Shown here piece after piece: positions 1 through 11,176 of a stretch of DNA of 64,000 nucleotides. A program made the position numbers and the translations under genes. The stretch spans positions 2,728,001 through 2,792,000 of the forward strand of contig CANUEZ040000140.1 of NCBI GenBank assembly GCA_948099385.1. The letters are read 5' to 3'. The notes under the pieces are model-generated. The model searched no databases, was not told where the DNA came from, and was given only the letters and a program-made list of their open reading frames with translations. The DNA comes from Fasciola hepatica (Eukaryota; Platyhelminthes; Trematoda; Plagiorchiida; Fasciolidae). How positions within the stretch are numbered: the first letter of the stretch is position 1; the number at the start of each line of letters is the position of its first letter.

Positions 1-1990
1 CTGCTGGTTTGCTATATTCTAACCTATCATACTTGCAGTCCGAAATCACTACAACTCGTATCATATCAAACCGAGTTGGCAGTTCGGTCCTGAGCCGAAT
101 GCAAAACGAATATCTGAAGCTCCAGAAGGTATATCACACCAGCAGTGACTTATCGTCATTCTCACAGCTTCAATGTCTCTCGGTAGCAATCAGAATTAAG
201 ACCGACGATACGCTCAAAAAACAAGAAGTATCTGCCTTGCAATGCTATGATACTTCCTCAAAGTTGGCACGCCCAATGAGGAATAGAAATCAGAGCAAAC
301 CGTCAGGTATCCCTTCTCTCACTTTGGAAGATAGCGATCACATTACCCCAACTGTAGCGATAGCCCAGGCTCTTAGTTCCTACTTTGCTGCATCTATGAC
401 TACGGATCCCCTTACTTTACCCCCATGCACAGATCCTGTCGCCGAGCACTTACTGTCTGATTTAGAATTTACTCTAAATGAGGTGACCAACCAGCTTGCC
501 CGTGTCCGTAGGTCCTCACACCTTGGCCATGATGGTGTTCCACCGACACTTCTACGTCTTGGAAGAAATGATGTGGCAGCCCTGCTATCGAAGGTCTACA
601 ATCTATCCATCAAGTCTGGCATATTTTCTTCCCACAGTAAGACAGCGGTCACCATCCCAATCCATAAGAAGGGACAAATACATGACCCCTTAAATTACCG
701 CCTTATCAACCACACTCCAATTGCTTCTAGGTTGATGGAACGCCTCATCAAACAGCGGATGTCCGGCTTCCTATTGTCCCATAACATCATCCATAGCGGG
801 CAGCATGGGTTTTAAAGTCACGTTCATGCATCACTTGCCAGTACGACTTTCTTAACCTCATGACGGCGGCCGCCGACAATATTTAATGTATCATCATTAT
901 ATGCTTTGATATGACAAAGGCTTTCGACGGCGTCCCTTATGCTTTATTACTAACCAAACTCAATGCTCACTGCTTTTTCGGTTCGCTTGTATCGTGGTTA
1001 ACATCATATCTGTCGAACCGCTCACAAGTGGTTTCCATTGATGGGTGTTTCTCACAGCCTGCTCCAGTCTCCAGTGGGGTCTAACAAGGCAGTGTGCTCG
1101 GTCCTTCACTTTTTCTCATCTACACAAAAGATATATTTCCCATCTCGCACCATGGTACCCTATTCGTTTTCGCTAATGACGTTGAGATTTTCTGTGAGTT
1201 TCCTCGTCAGAACCTCAACATTATGCCGGATGAAATTTCTGGCGACCTAAAGCGACTCGGGGACTGGTGCAATTCATGGATTGTGGGCTTCTCGACCTCT
1301 AAGAGCTGCTACACAACATTCATATGTCAAGTGGCCCCCGGAACCCTGCTTATCCACTACCTGCCCATCTCGTACAGCCCCTTAGTTCGAGACCTTGATC
1401 TTCATAGTTCTTGTAGCTTTAGGTTATCTGAGTATGTCCCGCTCCAGATTGTAAAGACGAAAAGAACCACTGGTCTCATCTGCGAAACTTTTCGGCAAAA
1501 TGCTCACTTACGAATCTCACGCCAGGCCTTCCCTTGAATACTGTCCCATTATCTGCACCAACATGACGAAATGCAAACCGCATTTCTCTGGAGTCCGTGC
1601 AACGCCAACTCACCAAACAATTAGTGGGATTTTCCTCCGGTTTGTGTTACAAGGATCGATGTATCCTACTCAGTCTTGAACTTCTATGGCTGCATTGCAT
1701 GAAGCTCAATTTATGCTTCCTGTTTAGGCTGTACCACCGTTACGGAATAAACTTCCGCTAAACATCCGCGAGGGTCTTTCAATTTCCCACTTCACAGGCT
1801 CGCTGGATCACTTCTTGACTGTTCCCAATGTGATCGTTCTTACCGGCCAGACCGTCATCGAAGAGGTAACCTACGAAAACGGGTTTGATCACTAGGATTA
1901 TTGCACTAGAACTTTCATTTCTCGCCCGATGACAAACGCCAGGGCAACTATTTCCTTTTACGTTATATTGCATACAATCTATACTACGGT
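1..1990 (+). mobile_element. LINE copy A (CR1/Jockey-like), 5' cut by window edge
   Basis: This is a decayed non-LTR retrotransposon of the same family as the copies at 22169-26937, 43790-46480 and 55700-58544. Only the part from the linker before the reverse transcriptase to the 3' end is in the window. Its RT reads in several frames, and the downstream flank near 2095-2180 resembles the flank of copy B near 27340-27420. The 3' boundary is approximate because no tail or target-site duplication could be found. Confidence 0.75.
9..1537 (+). pseudogene. LINE reverse transcriptase relic (copy A)
   Basis: The first open stretch (9-815, 268 residues) covers the linker and N-terminal RT, including the PIHKKG motif followed by an NHTP motif and a SGQHGF motif typical of this LINE family. 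The same protein then continues in other frames. The palm motif that should read FADD appears as FAND near 1165-1180, so a catalytic Asp is replaced. A second stretch (1094-1537) holds the RT C-terminal half. Frameshifts near 815 and 1090 and further stops make this non-functional. The copy at 25637-26250 shows the better-preserved form. Confidence 0.8.
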
Positions 1991-2485
1991 AGCTACAGTT
2001 TTCTGATTTTTGTAACTAAACCTAGTTTATTGCTTGTCGGTTCTCCTAATTGTAGGCAACGTTCGAGTTCTATTGCCAACCAGTCTAAATTTCTTTGCCT
2101 TAGATGTCTCTGCGGCACGTAGTTATGTGGCTTTGGACCCCAGGACACTGAGTTCCGCCGTCTACCACCTTACTTGATCTTTTTACTCCTTTCCCGTTCA
2201 TTTTGTCTGCCGCCACCAGCCTGGGTTTTACGTCCGGCCTCATTTTGCCTTTTTCAATCATCTCATTCTAGAATCTCTTATCCCAGAAGCCCATCTTCCA
2301 GTACATACTTGGTGGCCTGTCCTCTCTTCTCATCTCTGTATCTACCATCCACCAACTACTATCATACGCCTCTTATACACCACACTATTTCCCATCAGCA
2401 GAGCTAAACTCATCTATACCAGTTAGCCCGGAATGGTCTCTGATGGTCTTAGGCGTGGTCTGGCACTGTATGGGACTGATACACG

Positions 2486-2908
2486 TGTAGTGACCTCGAT
2501 CGTTTTGAGGAAATGACTGTTTTCTGGACACCATTTTGGGTCTATTATCTCCACGATCTTTTCTTACGCTTGGCATTGACCTTATAGTGTTCTCCGGTTG
2601 CGTACGTTTTACTGGACTGACTTTTCTGAGGTTTCCGCCGACCTCGTTTCAAATCACTTTCACTTTCGGTCGTTCGTCGATTGTACACGCTCGCGGTTCG
2701 CTTTCTGGGCAGCCGTTGCGCTTTGTTTTCCATTTGGTGTATCTCTCGTATCGGTTCTGTTTCGGTGCCAAGATATACAGAATACACCTTGCATCTGTAT
2801 ACCGACTTGCGTCTTCTCTATTCGTCCGATAGAGGGGATATCGTTGGTATTCCACTGCTAGACCCAATAAGAGACACGTTCACTAGCAGCTCTCAAACAT
2901 CTTCTATA
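2486..2908 (+). mobile_element. Solo LTR of the G1 Gypsy family
   Basis: The 423-bp sequence begins TGTAGTGACC and ends CTTCTATA. These are exactly the ends of the paired LTRs of G1 (14274-14685 and 21179-21590, read on the minus strand). It is flanked on both sides by CACG (2482-2485 and 2909-2912), a 4-bp target-site duplication. No internal sequence is present. It is therefore the product of LTR-LTR recombination after an insertion. It is more diverged from the G1 LTRs than they are from each other, so it is older. The short open frames on both strands inside it are chance LTR frames. Confidence 0.9.
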
Positions 2909-2912
2909 CACG

Positions 2913-4259
2913 TACGCTAGCTTGTGCTATACAACGTTCGTTGTCCTACTCCGTGTGTTTTCACAGTCCCAATCTGCATTTTCCTAGCCCGTGCTAGTGC
3001 ACCCCTGATGTCAACTGCACCCATACCAAAGCGTCGTCCGAACATGGGGAAAACAGACCTTCCCCACCAGTTGCGAAAAAAGACAAATGCGCATAAAATC
3101 ACGATCGGGCGGAAAGGCTATGGAAAGTTCCTATATGGGCTCAACCACCCGTCTGTTAGGAAACAAAAGAAAAGAAAACTGAAAAAAGAACAGTGGAAAC
3201 AAAAAAGACCTTGTGGGTTCGATTTGATCTCCAAATACCACTGACATCGGGCTGTGAAGGAATTGGGCAACCTTCATCTATGGGTATGTCTCCCATCAGC
3301 TCAGACCTGATCCTGCAAAAGGGAAAACCCCACATTGCCCTTGTTTGCTCGACAAGCTTTTGGTTTTAACGCACAAGAATGACTGAGGTGACAGCGCACT
3401 GGACTCTCCACATACGTTTACCCACCCCAGCTTTAAGTTTCAGCCCCTTCCCCCCATACCCCCCCCCTGAGCACGCCTAGCATGCATGTCGACGTCAAAA
3501 ACAATTGCTACCATAGCCCTGACTTTCAACCCATTGACCCGGACAGCTTGTAGACGTACCTGACGAATAACGGCAACCCCGGTGAAGCCCGAAAAAGGAG
3601 AAGAGAACATAGTGGAAACCCGTCACCTTTTCCATCCATACCCCTCCATCTTCCGTCATCTTTCTTAGAAAGCGGCCTTCTCGATGTTCTAGCATCCAGG
3701 CCACGCTTAGGTTTACAACCCCACCTAACAGTAACCACAGCCTCCTGCCAACTACAATCTTTACGCAGCCTGGGCCATGAGCCCACTACGTGGATAACAT
3801 GGAGGCAACAGGTGATCAACACCTGCCTCACATGAGTCTACAAAAAATGAACACGGAGAACGGTTCATATTTTCCATTCCCTACTAACTGTCTCTCCTTA
3901 CTTTTATAAAAAATATGATATTCATGCAACCACCAAGTCATGAGATTTTCCTGCTCACATTTGAATTTAATATCAGTAGGCCGGCACTACCGAGCAGGAT
4001 CACAGACGAACTTACGTCTTTGCTTCTGTGCATGATAACAATTTTCTCTTAAGCTTCACCACCGATGCCCTTGTGGTTCTTTCTGCATCCTTACTTAATT
4101 ACTCTTCACAACTTCTAATTGCGTGCAAGCCATTTATTTTTTGAAATGCAAACGCAACAGCCCGCCCGGTTTACGCTATCCTGCAAGCCTGTAGTAGTAC
4201 TTATCAACTTCTTGCAACCCTACGTTACTTAAACTCTCGAATTAAAACCCAGACCAGAA
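2913..4259. other. No gene recognised
   Basis: Short open frames occur (for example 2924-3244 on plus and 3526-3831 on minus), but none shows a recognisable domain or a conserved copy elsewhere in the window. A C-rich run lies near 3450-3470. The last part, from about 4170, begins to resemble the sequence near 29190 and probably belongs to the older duplicated unit described in the next entry. Confidence 0.5.
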
Positions 4260-6062
4260 TATGAAATGTGCCACTGACAGTCCTCATAAACCCAACCAGT
4301 TCATTATTAATTTTCGTCATTTATTGTCATAACTCACAGCTGGGACCACTTCCAGAGAGCTACCATCATTTATTCCAGGTCTGTCGTCGCCCACTCTCTC
4401 GGGCTCCACTTTCGGTGACCAAGGTCCACACCTCGACCCGTACCGACAGAGACCTAAATGGAATCTTTTGTACCAAACGGGGGTGAAAGTCGAGCCATAC
4501 TACCTAAAACACTCCCAACTGCCTACCAGTAGATTGATAGGCGTTTTCTGACGCAACACCTCTACTACTGCTGGAGTCTTCACAAATAACAGTTCACAAG
4601 CTACCTCCTACTGATTGATTGACACGTCCCTTACCCGCCTGATGAACAGTACCTACGAGATGCTGCACATCACCTTGGTCTCATGTGAAACAATCCAATA
4701 ACTGAGCTAGAATACGCAACACAGGAATTTTCTACTCATTAAATTTCGATACGCCATCCGAACGCAAGTCCACTTATCCCCCCACCCGTGGTTCCCAATA
4801 ATGACGCCGAATATCACTGAGAATCAATAAGTCAATATATTTTTGTCAGCGTAACAGAACAATAAGGCGCCAGCCTACGCGGAGGTTTTTCACTCAGTTT
4901 TCTCTTCCAAGATTTCATTTTTCTTTCGATCGTTATCCGGCTTGAAATCGATTCTTCACTAATTCAAGGCCTTCAAGTTGCGCTTCCTTTTTCTGAATGA
5001 TACGCGTTATTGATCCTGAACCTAAACTCACCTTTATATGGATTGCTGTTTCCTCCACATTCATCAACGTTTCCTAGTCCACTTCCACACAGTTTGTTCA
5101 TGTCTCCCCGTTTCATGACGCACTCCGTTCATTGAGACCGGGAGTATCCGTCATTGTGGGCCATCATCGTCTTCATTAAGAGCCGTTCTCCTCATATTCA
5201 CCAAAGTTCACGAGTGTACTCCCATTCATTTCTTTCGTCTTTCCATGTTCATAACTTATTCCGTCCATAGAACCCCAATAGGCTTACGTTATCTGCAGAC
5301 TGCATTATTTTGGTTTATAACGCATCCTTATGGCCATATTTTCAAGACATTTTGTGTTTCCACGGGCCACCACCAACCGATAGTGTCTAAACATATGGGC
5401 CTAAATATAGCCCGACTGAAGTTGTGGGACTGTTATATGTGGAACGGTTGGAACAGATGAATCGGTGCCCGTAGAAAATGAAATTGACGTGAAATGTTAT
5501 GGTGCGACTTTTGTTTGAATGCGTAGCACAAAGCTATATAACCGTTGTGCTCAAGGTTACCACCGTCTTTGACCCCGATCGCCGTTGGTGCTGCCGGCGC
5601 GGCTTTGGTTGGTGGTTCTGCGGTATTTTTTCGCTTAGGCCGCGATAGGTAGAAAAGTTTTTCAGATTTTGAAAATGATTTTCGGGTTTCTCAAAGCGAA
5701 ATTTCAACTTAATTCTATATTTGTGATGGTGCAGTTACCATTGGCTGTGTAATTTACCAAAATAAGTATCAATTATCGCACATGTTTGAAAGATGCGCCA
5801 AAATTAGCGTCTTCCCGCGCCCCGATGTTTGGCTTATACCACCACCAACCAACTCGGATTCGAAACCGAACCGTATTTGCCGCGCAAACCATTATCATTT
5901 CGGTCGATTAAAATTATCTCTAGCTATTCTGTTTTGCTTCTAAAGTTTTTGACTCGTTTTCTTGAAATTCGTATATCGTTCATTGTTTTGAGTAACCTTT
6001 TACACCATGATCATGCGCTTGCACGTGCTTCTCGACCATGGTCGAAAAATATACCATTATTA
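4260..6062. repeat. Old non-coding repeat, copy A
   Basis: This stretch is collinear with 29285-30058 plus 35411-35861, which is one copy split by the G2 Gypsy element. Shared landmarks include the CACAGCTGG segment near 4336, the AATATCACTGA segment near 4810, the block ending near 5240, and the block from about 5840 to 6062 ending in AAATATACCATTAT. The two copies differ by many substitutions and indels. About 5460-5830 has no clear counterpart in copy B. No coding potential was recognised, so its nature (3' flank of the LINE, another transposon, or a segmental duplication) is open. Confidence 0.65.
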
Positions 6063-6298
6063 TTAAATGAATGGGAGAATTTCAATTGGCTCTTTTATCT
6101 AATCAATGGAAGCTGCCAACAATTCCTGTTGGCAGTGCTGTGAAAAATATACGTTGAAAATCTTTCCAAACTTTCTAATTTCTTTGTGAATTGGCTATAT
6201 TTAGTGTTACCTTTCCCAAATATCCGTACAAAACCCATCCGCCCTATTGCTTGCTTTCGCGACACACTTGGATTTGGCCTTCGGTCGTTTCTGACCAT

Positions 6299-6569
6299 TG
6301 TAATGCTACCGATACAACACACGAATGCGAAGATTAACAAATTTGTTTATCTGAACAATTGCCAAATTTGTTGGCACTACTTGCTCCGTCTGTGCACACC
6401 GTCTGCACGCCGTTGCGTTCCTCCGATACACTTTGTCCAGCTCCAGCTTTTTGAGTTCTGCTCTCTTGTGCGCTGCCGAGTATGATCGTCAACGTGTCAC
6501 GAACGGAGGACCAAGGGCTATGGACTCCATACTGGAGCAGGTCCTGGCTTAGCTTAGGAGAACCTGTAA
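6299..6569 (+). mobile_element. Old LTR of the G2 Gypsy family
   Basis: About 271 bp aligns end to end with the 270-bp LTR of G2 (30059-30328 and 35137-35406, read on minus). Shared blocks include the ACAAATTTGTTTAT segment, the TCTGCACGCCGTTGCG segment and the GAGCAGGTCCTG segment. It is on the opposite strand and clearly diverged. No 4-bp target-site duplication is visible and no internal region follows. It directly abuts the left arm of the large inverted repeat. Confidence 0.75.
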
Positions 6570-6734
6570 TCAAACTACAAAATAATTATGTTGCGGCAAA
6601 AGAGAGGTTGAACGGCCAAAGTAAAAGGCTTGCGCGTGACCCTGAATTCATTGGTAAATACTCCATATTGATGGAGAGATATGTGCCCGAAGGCCACGCC
6701 TAGTTATTGCCCGATATACAGTTAGGAAGGGCTT

Positions 6735-7110
6735 TTGAGCAGAAGCGGTGCCTACCACCACTCATTTATAAACTCCTACAGGCCCAGAAATTTGAGGGTG
6801 GTGCTCGACTGGTCGGCTGCAGTCCAGGGGCGCTGCTTGGATGATTACTTGCTACAGGGACCGGACACGATAGCAAGCCTAGTTGGAGTGTTGCTTCGCT
6901 TTGGAAAGGAATCTGTAGCATTGGCTGCCGACTTTTAAGAAATGTTCCTACAAGTTGGAGTGCTGACAAGAGGGAGAGGAGCACTGAGGTCCCTTTGGTA
7001 GGAAGTTGGTCAACTGTGTCATAATGTGGCTGAATATCAAATGAATGCTCACCCATTTGGTAGCACTTCCTCCCCATTCTGTGCGAATCTCGCATTGCGT
7101 CACACGACAA
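6735..7110 (+). pseudogene. BEL/Pao reverse transcriptase relic
   Basis: The plus frame starting near 6735 reads the conserved BEL RT entry block (HHSFINS, then LRVVLDW, then LLQGPD, then VALAAD). After a stop at 6936 it continues with EMFLQV and, near 7050-7075, HPFGSTSSPFCANLALR. The intact BEL polyprotein of 58965-64000 has the same order of motifs. The YVDD box is not recognisable further on. Stops and frameshifts make it a fossil. The 202-residue minus-strand open frame at 6766-7374 is its antisense shadow. Confidence 0.75.
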
Positions 7111-8845
7111 CATCTTCAACTGCCTCCAGATCCATGCAGTGCATGTTGAAGTTTCTAATTCTCTGAGCACGGTTTCATTCATCTTGACACCACGGCTTCT
7201 CACTTCAGGGAGAGGTTCACCCTCCGAGATTTCTAGTGATGATAGTACAAACTTTGTACGGGCTCGGGGGTACTTGAAGAACCCTTTAGGACACTGGTTC
7301 AGCGATAAGATTGCTGATAGGTTGCTGCTTCGGGGTGTGCAATAGTACTTCAATCCCTCCACCAGGCCAGCCACCGTGGTAGCATAATAGAGATGATAAT
7401 GCTTTCGGTTAGGAGAATACCCCTTTTAGTTTGTGACAAACAGTCGATGGCTGACAAAGTATCATTGGAATTTATTAAGGAAAGTGAACTGATAGCAAAG
7501 GGGTGACCGCTAGTACCTATAACGCCGGACTGTCGTGATCTGCCAGTACTCACGCCCAGTGGACTATTTTTCCTTAGGGCAAACTCACGAGATATACCAA
7601 CGATTTCGTTGCGAGATGGAATGATTCGTCAGTGGAGGCAGGGGAGCTGCCTTACTTTTGTGTTTTGGAAGGGATGGACCAGGGAATATCTTCCACCAAT
7701 ACAATAAAGGTGAAAATGGATAACACGAAGAAGCAACTTCAGACCCAGTGATATAATGCTACTAGTTCCGGAGGCTTCGTCGCGTGACCGGGGCTAATCG
7801 ATGTTACCGAAAGCTTCTCAGATTCGGACGGTGGCTTGATACAAACTGCAGCAGAGCAAACTAGCGGAGGATCAAAGCTGCGTGACATTGGAGCGATTTG
7901 TCTAGTTGAGGGTAAACCAGACACTCGTAGCATATTTTGAAAGCCAACCCTCCTCAAGTGAGAGGCGCGTCTTCAGATCTGCCGAACCAGGAGGTACCAC
8001 AAGGATTCAACCCACCTGTACAACTAGAAGCTTCTATTGACGGTGATAAGCTTTGGGTACTGAGGAACCGTAGGGCAAGCCATTGTATGAGGCCTATCAC
8101 ACCTAGCGGTGCACGAGAAAAATCCGGGTCGGATTTTGAGGGCCGGTGTAAGGGACTTCGGGAAACCCTTATCATTCATCATCTTCCATAGTGAAAACAA
8201 CGATATTTCAGGAGGTGTTTTGGCGGAACTATTTTTTTGATTTCCTACTTTTTCTCTTTCCGAGATGGCTGATCGATTCATCAAGAGACCACAATTAGAT
8301 ACTCCGGTGGGGCATTCTAGGAAACCATTCAAACGTTGCCCGCGGATATTCTTACGGCAATGTTTTCCACGTCCAGGACGAGTCCCCACTGGAACAAACT
8401 CCCGTAAAAGATACTAGACGCTCCAGCAAAACAGGCTTTCAGCCAAAGGCCGACCATAAACATGGAACTTCCACTTATTCCGTCATCAAACTCTTGACCA
8501 GGATGCTACTGTAATTGTCTTTAATGTCGCAACTTCATTTCACGGGACCTGCCCCAAAATAACACTTTTTTCCGTAAAGACTCTGGTACGCCCACGCTGT
8601 CCGGCGAATATCCTCTCAGAACAAAAGAACAATAACAAGGTCACGGATCCCTTGGCAGTGAGCTTCAAAAGACTGTACCACTATAAAAACGCCAAGTAAT
8701 GGGACAGTGAATCTCTTGCAATCCGCTAAGCGCAGGTACTAAGTGAAATTAGCTCAGTGTGTCAAAAAACATCCAATGAAGTACTTTAGCCAAGTGCAGC
8801 CTAGAGTTTTCTTTAGGAATTCAGAACGACCATAGACGACTCATG
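7111..8845. other. Unrecognised stretch within the left arm
   Basis: Several short open frames lie on both strands (7350-7553, 7739-7957 and 8024-8389 on minus; 7937-8191 on plus). Their counterparts in the right arm are preserved, but only because the arms are near identical, so this is not evidence of coding. No domain was recognised. By position the stretch could be further decayed BEL sequence. Confidence 0.4.
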
Positions 8846-8853
8846 ATCATGGA

Positions 8854-9240
8854 GTGGCAGCAGATAACCAAAGTGAAGCAGATGTTCGTGACGGGTGCTT
8901 TACCCGTGTGCGGTGGACAGATAAAGGCTTGCGACTAGGCCTTGTTGGGGCCGCTCTTCCAAATTCCGTAAGGGATTTATATCCTTCAGAGGAAATCGTG
9001 CGCAACTGCTTGGAAGGGTTAGATATCCACAAGTCTGTCGGACCGAGTGACATCCACCCTACTATCGTTGAGCCGCTGGCGGGTTTCTCATCCTTTTCAG
9101 TATGCAAGTTATTTGAGCCGCAATGAGTCATGGAAGGTTTCCTCAAGAATGTCAAGGCGCGGCAGCGATGGCTACATATAAAGGGGGACCCCGCCGTAAA
9201 ATGATAAATTATGGATCGGTTAGCCTAAACAGCATCCTAT
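8854..9240 (+). pseudogene. CR1-type LINE reverse transcriptase fragment
   Basis: The plus frame at 8854-9126 reads a typical N-terminal RT block of CR1-like LINEs: a leucine-rich stretch, then LDIHKSVGPSDIHP, then the LFEPQ block. After a stop it resumes in another frame (9123-9240) with GRFPQECQGA, the K-GGPRRK motif and the NY-SVSL motif just before RT motif 1. The match stops where the short repeat at 9230-9340 begins. Only about 130 residues of a protein of roughly 900 remain. It may be the 5' part of the family whose 3' ends lie at 53290-53890 and 54330-54970, but the pieces do not overlap, so this is inference. Confidence 0.7.
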
Positions 9241-9340
9241 GCGACTCCGGGACTTTGGACTTTCCTCTATGGAAACGAGGAGACAATAAGGCCATCCCAC
9301 ACTCACAATAAAGGCAATAAAAGGCTCTTCTGGTCCCGCC
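9230..9340 (+). repeat. Short repeat with CAATAAAGGCAATAAAA core, copy 1
   Basis: About 110 bp starts with GACTCCGGGACTTTGGACTTTC and contains AAGGCCATCCCACACTCACAATAAAGGCAATAAAAGGCTC split over its length. A second copy lies at 52700-52815 in the same orientation. The inverted-repeat partner of this copy is at 38458-38570. Two AATAAA hexamers lie close together, so it could be a transposon 3' end carrying a polyadenylation signal. No terminal inverted repeats were found. Confidence 0.7.
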
Positions 9341-9504
9341 CTGGGAATGTTTCTCTTTCACGGTAACCGTGTCCGTCAATCCAGTCTGGTCCTCCGGCAG
9401 GACAGCCCTTCTTCCGTAGGATTTGTGTGAATCTTCACTATTCCCGATCAACTCCACATTTTTGCCGGCCAAGTACACCTTATATCCGGCCGGCTGAAAC
9501 GCCT

Positions 9505-9715
9505 GACCTTGAAATTAATTTTGTCGGGCGCTGCCATAAAAATTTACCTGAATGACTTCTCTTGTATGCAATCGCGTCCACATAATTGTACAATCCTCCC
9601 AAAACTCTGATTCAGCTTTCAAATATACTGTTTGATTTCGCATTGCAGCATGCTTTGGCTTCATTCGAAATAAACTATTATTACTATCATTATTATTCAA
9701 AGTAATTAAAATCGT
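9505..9715 (+). repeat. SINE-like repeat, copy 1 (A/T-rich triplet tail at right)
   Basis: The repeat runs from CCTTGAAATTAATTTTGTCGGG to a block GAAATAAAC followed by a tail rich in ATT and ATC triplets (about 9670-9700). Matching copies are at 38050-38275 (the arm partner, reversed), 41276-41552 (reversed, with a long AAT tail) and 52435-52650 (same orientation). A short body of about 220 bp with a triplet-repeat 3' tail is typical of a SINE or of a truncated LINE 3' end. Convincing RNA polymerase III A and B boxes were not found. Confidence 0.65.
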
Positions 9716-10106
9716 GTGAATTGGACTGTGGTTGCAACAGTTAAAAGTGTCAATAACAAATAAGTACAAATAAGCTCAATCTGCGGGGTAAGCAAGAGTA
9801 CGTGCCAACATGAGTGGGCGAATCCAGCACTAGATCTGCTTATGCCGTTGGCGTGCGATAGCCATTGGTGGAGCGAAGTGACAGAAACTTTAAGACTGAG
9901 AGTTCGAGCCTCTGCTCGGCAGTACAACTAAAACACTTGGAGGGATTAAACAACAGTAGAAGTGTGGACCTTTGAGAAAATAAGGTTAAGAATAAGTACG
10001 TGAATTGTCCATGTAATAGGCACCGTGAAGCTCGGGTGTCAACCGATGCGATGCCTTAGAAACGTAGAAAATACTTTACGAATGTCTGAGGTTTACGATG
10101 CATGTA

Positions 10107-10172
10107 CTCACTACTAATAAGTAACTAAATAGAAAGCAGAAGGTCAAGCTCTAACTACGAATGGTAATTAAC
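10107..10172 (+). repeat. Direct repeat, left member
   Basis: About 65 bp beginning ACTCACTACTA and ending CTACGAATGGTAATTA is repeated in the same orientation, with about 80% identity by eye, at 11110-11176. The pair brackets the minus-strand BEL relic at 10209-11154. The right arm carries the same pair near 36608-36674 and 37612-37678. Confidence 0.6.
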
Positions 10173-10208
10173 ACTGCCCCCGGGGTGGGGGAATGTCATC
10201 AACGACAT

Positions 10209-10526
10209 TCATGAGCAGAAGTTTGATTCAGGAAGACACAACCGTTGCATATCTCTTCGGTAAACACCGTCGGCTGTATGTAGTGTAACCTCTCCAATTC
10301 GTCGATAGCCTCTTATGATCGGTTTCTCAATTATGTCTTTGATCCAAGCTTCTCTTCGTGCGTGCGTGTCAGCTGGGAGAACTAAGCCGCCCACTTTCAA
10401 CTTCTGGCTATTTTTATTCCACTTTGATACTGTCTGTAGTGTTGGCAAATATTCCTCCAGCCAACGAACCCAAAACACATTTTCCAGCCTTTGCGCCTGT
10501 CTTCGACATAAGTCCTGGAGAAGCAA
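10209..10526 (-). pseudogene. BEL/Pao integrase C-terminal relic
   Basis: The 105-residue minus frame carries the BEL integrase C-terminal block: FW-RWLEEYLPTLQT, then a basic linker, then LKVGGLVLPAD. This corresponds to FWRRWLREYLPALQT and FKVGDVVMIAD at the end of the intact BEL protein (about 63870-64000). It lies 180 bp downstream of the RT relic at 10702-11154. The RNase H and integrase core that should separate them (about 1.7 kb) are deleted. The frame then runs through an R-IGEVTLHTADGVYRR segment, a typical continuation of this domain. Confidence 0.8.
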
Positions 10527-10701
10527 TTATGGAGGCAACAAGCATGAAGATACAAGCCTCATGGTGTTGTTAATTTAAGCGATGTTGTGAGTAAACTACT
10601 GCGGGTATATTTCTCCCCATAGTGTGACGTGAATAAAAACGCTATCGCAATTTGGATCCCATTGTGCTCCCGAGGTTCGCTTTATTTCACCTGGCTGTCG
10701 A

Positions 10702-11154
10702 TCAAGAAAAAGGTTTGGTTTCTGCTTTCGGCAGTTCTCCCGAGGCATGTGACACATAACTGAAGAACTTCCTCAAGTTGAAGCCGCCTTGCAGTAGAGG
10801 TTGTCGCGACGTGCTTCCCATTCTCCCAACGTTTTTTATTTTAGGTAAACTCGTCAAACGGCCATCTACGTAGGAGTTTTTCTTGACTTGACTCACCACC
10901 GGCGTACCGTAAATTGCCATGTTGCAGTCAATAGCGTCCTGCAAGGCTGAGCTGCGGCAGGACGGCGATGAGGTGCTCCTAAGTGGATGAGACATCTTAC
11001 GATATGCTTTTGGTTTGTTGGTCACGTTACCGTCGGGCCACCAGAGGAACCTCAGACTAAGGCAGTCACTTGATGGGACCCTCACCTGGGGAAAAATGGC
11101 TTCCATATCCGTACTCACTACTATTGAATTACTTAATAGAAGGCGGAAGGCCAT
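10702..11154 (-). pseudogene. BEL/Pao reverse transcriptase relic (minus)
   Basis: The 150-residue frame begins in the RT palm region: MEAIFPQVRV, then LSLRFLWWPDG, then a decayed HPL-STSSP-C block. The catalytic box appears as YVDG in place of YVDD near residue 99, followed by LLQGGFNL. The intact protein at 58965-64000 has the same order. The missing second Asp makes it inactive. It belongs to the same relic as 10209-10526. Its copy in the right arm (36624-37076) differs by one residue (P to L in RQPLLQ). Confidence 0.82.
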
Positions 11155-11176
11155 ACTCTAATTACGAATGATAATA
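11110..11176 (+). repeat. Direct repeat, right member
   Basis: Partner of the repeat at 10107-10172. It begins ACTCACTACTATTGAATTAC and ends CTAATTACGAATGATAATAA. It overlaps the first codons of the BEL RT relic on the minus strand. Confidence 0.6.

Noticed and set aside
6766..7374. 202-residue minus-strand open frame as a gene
   Set aside because: It is antisense to the recognisable BEL RT relic and shows no domain of its own.
6735..11154. A single BEL RT gene split and inverted within the left arm
   Set aside because: Both the plus piece (6735-7110) and the minus piece (10702-11154) contain the same RT segment (EMF/EAIF-PQV and the HP-STSSP-C block). They are two separate BEL relics, not two halves of one.
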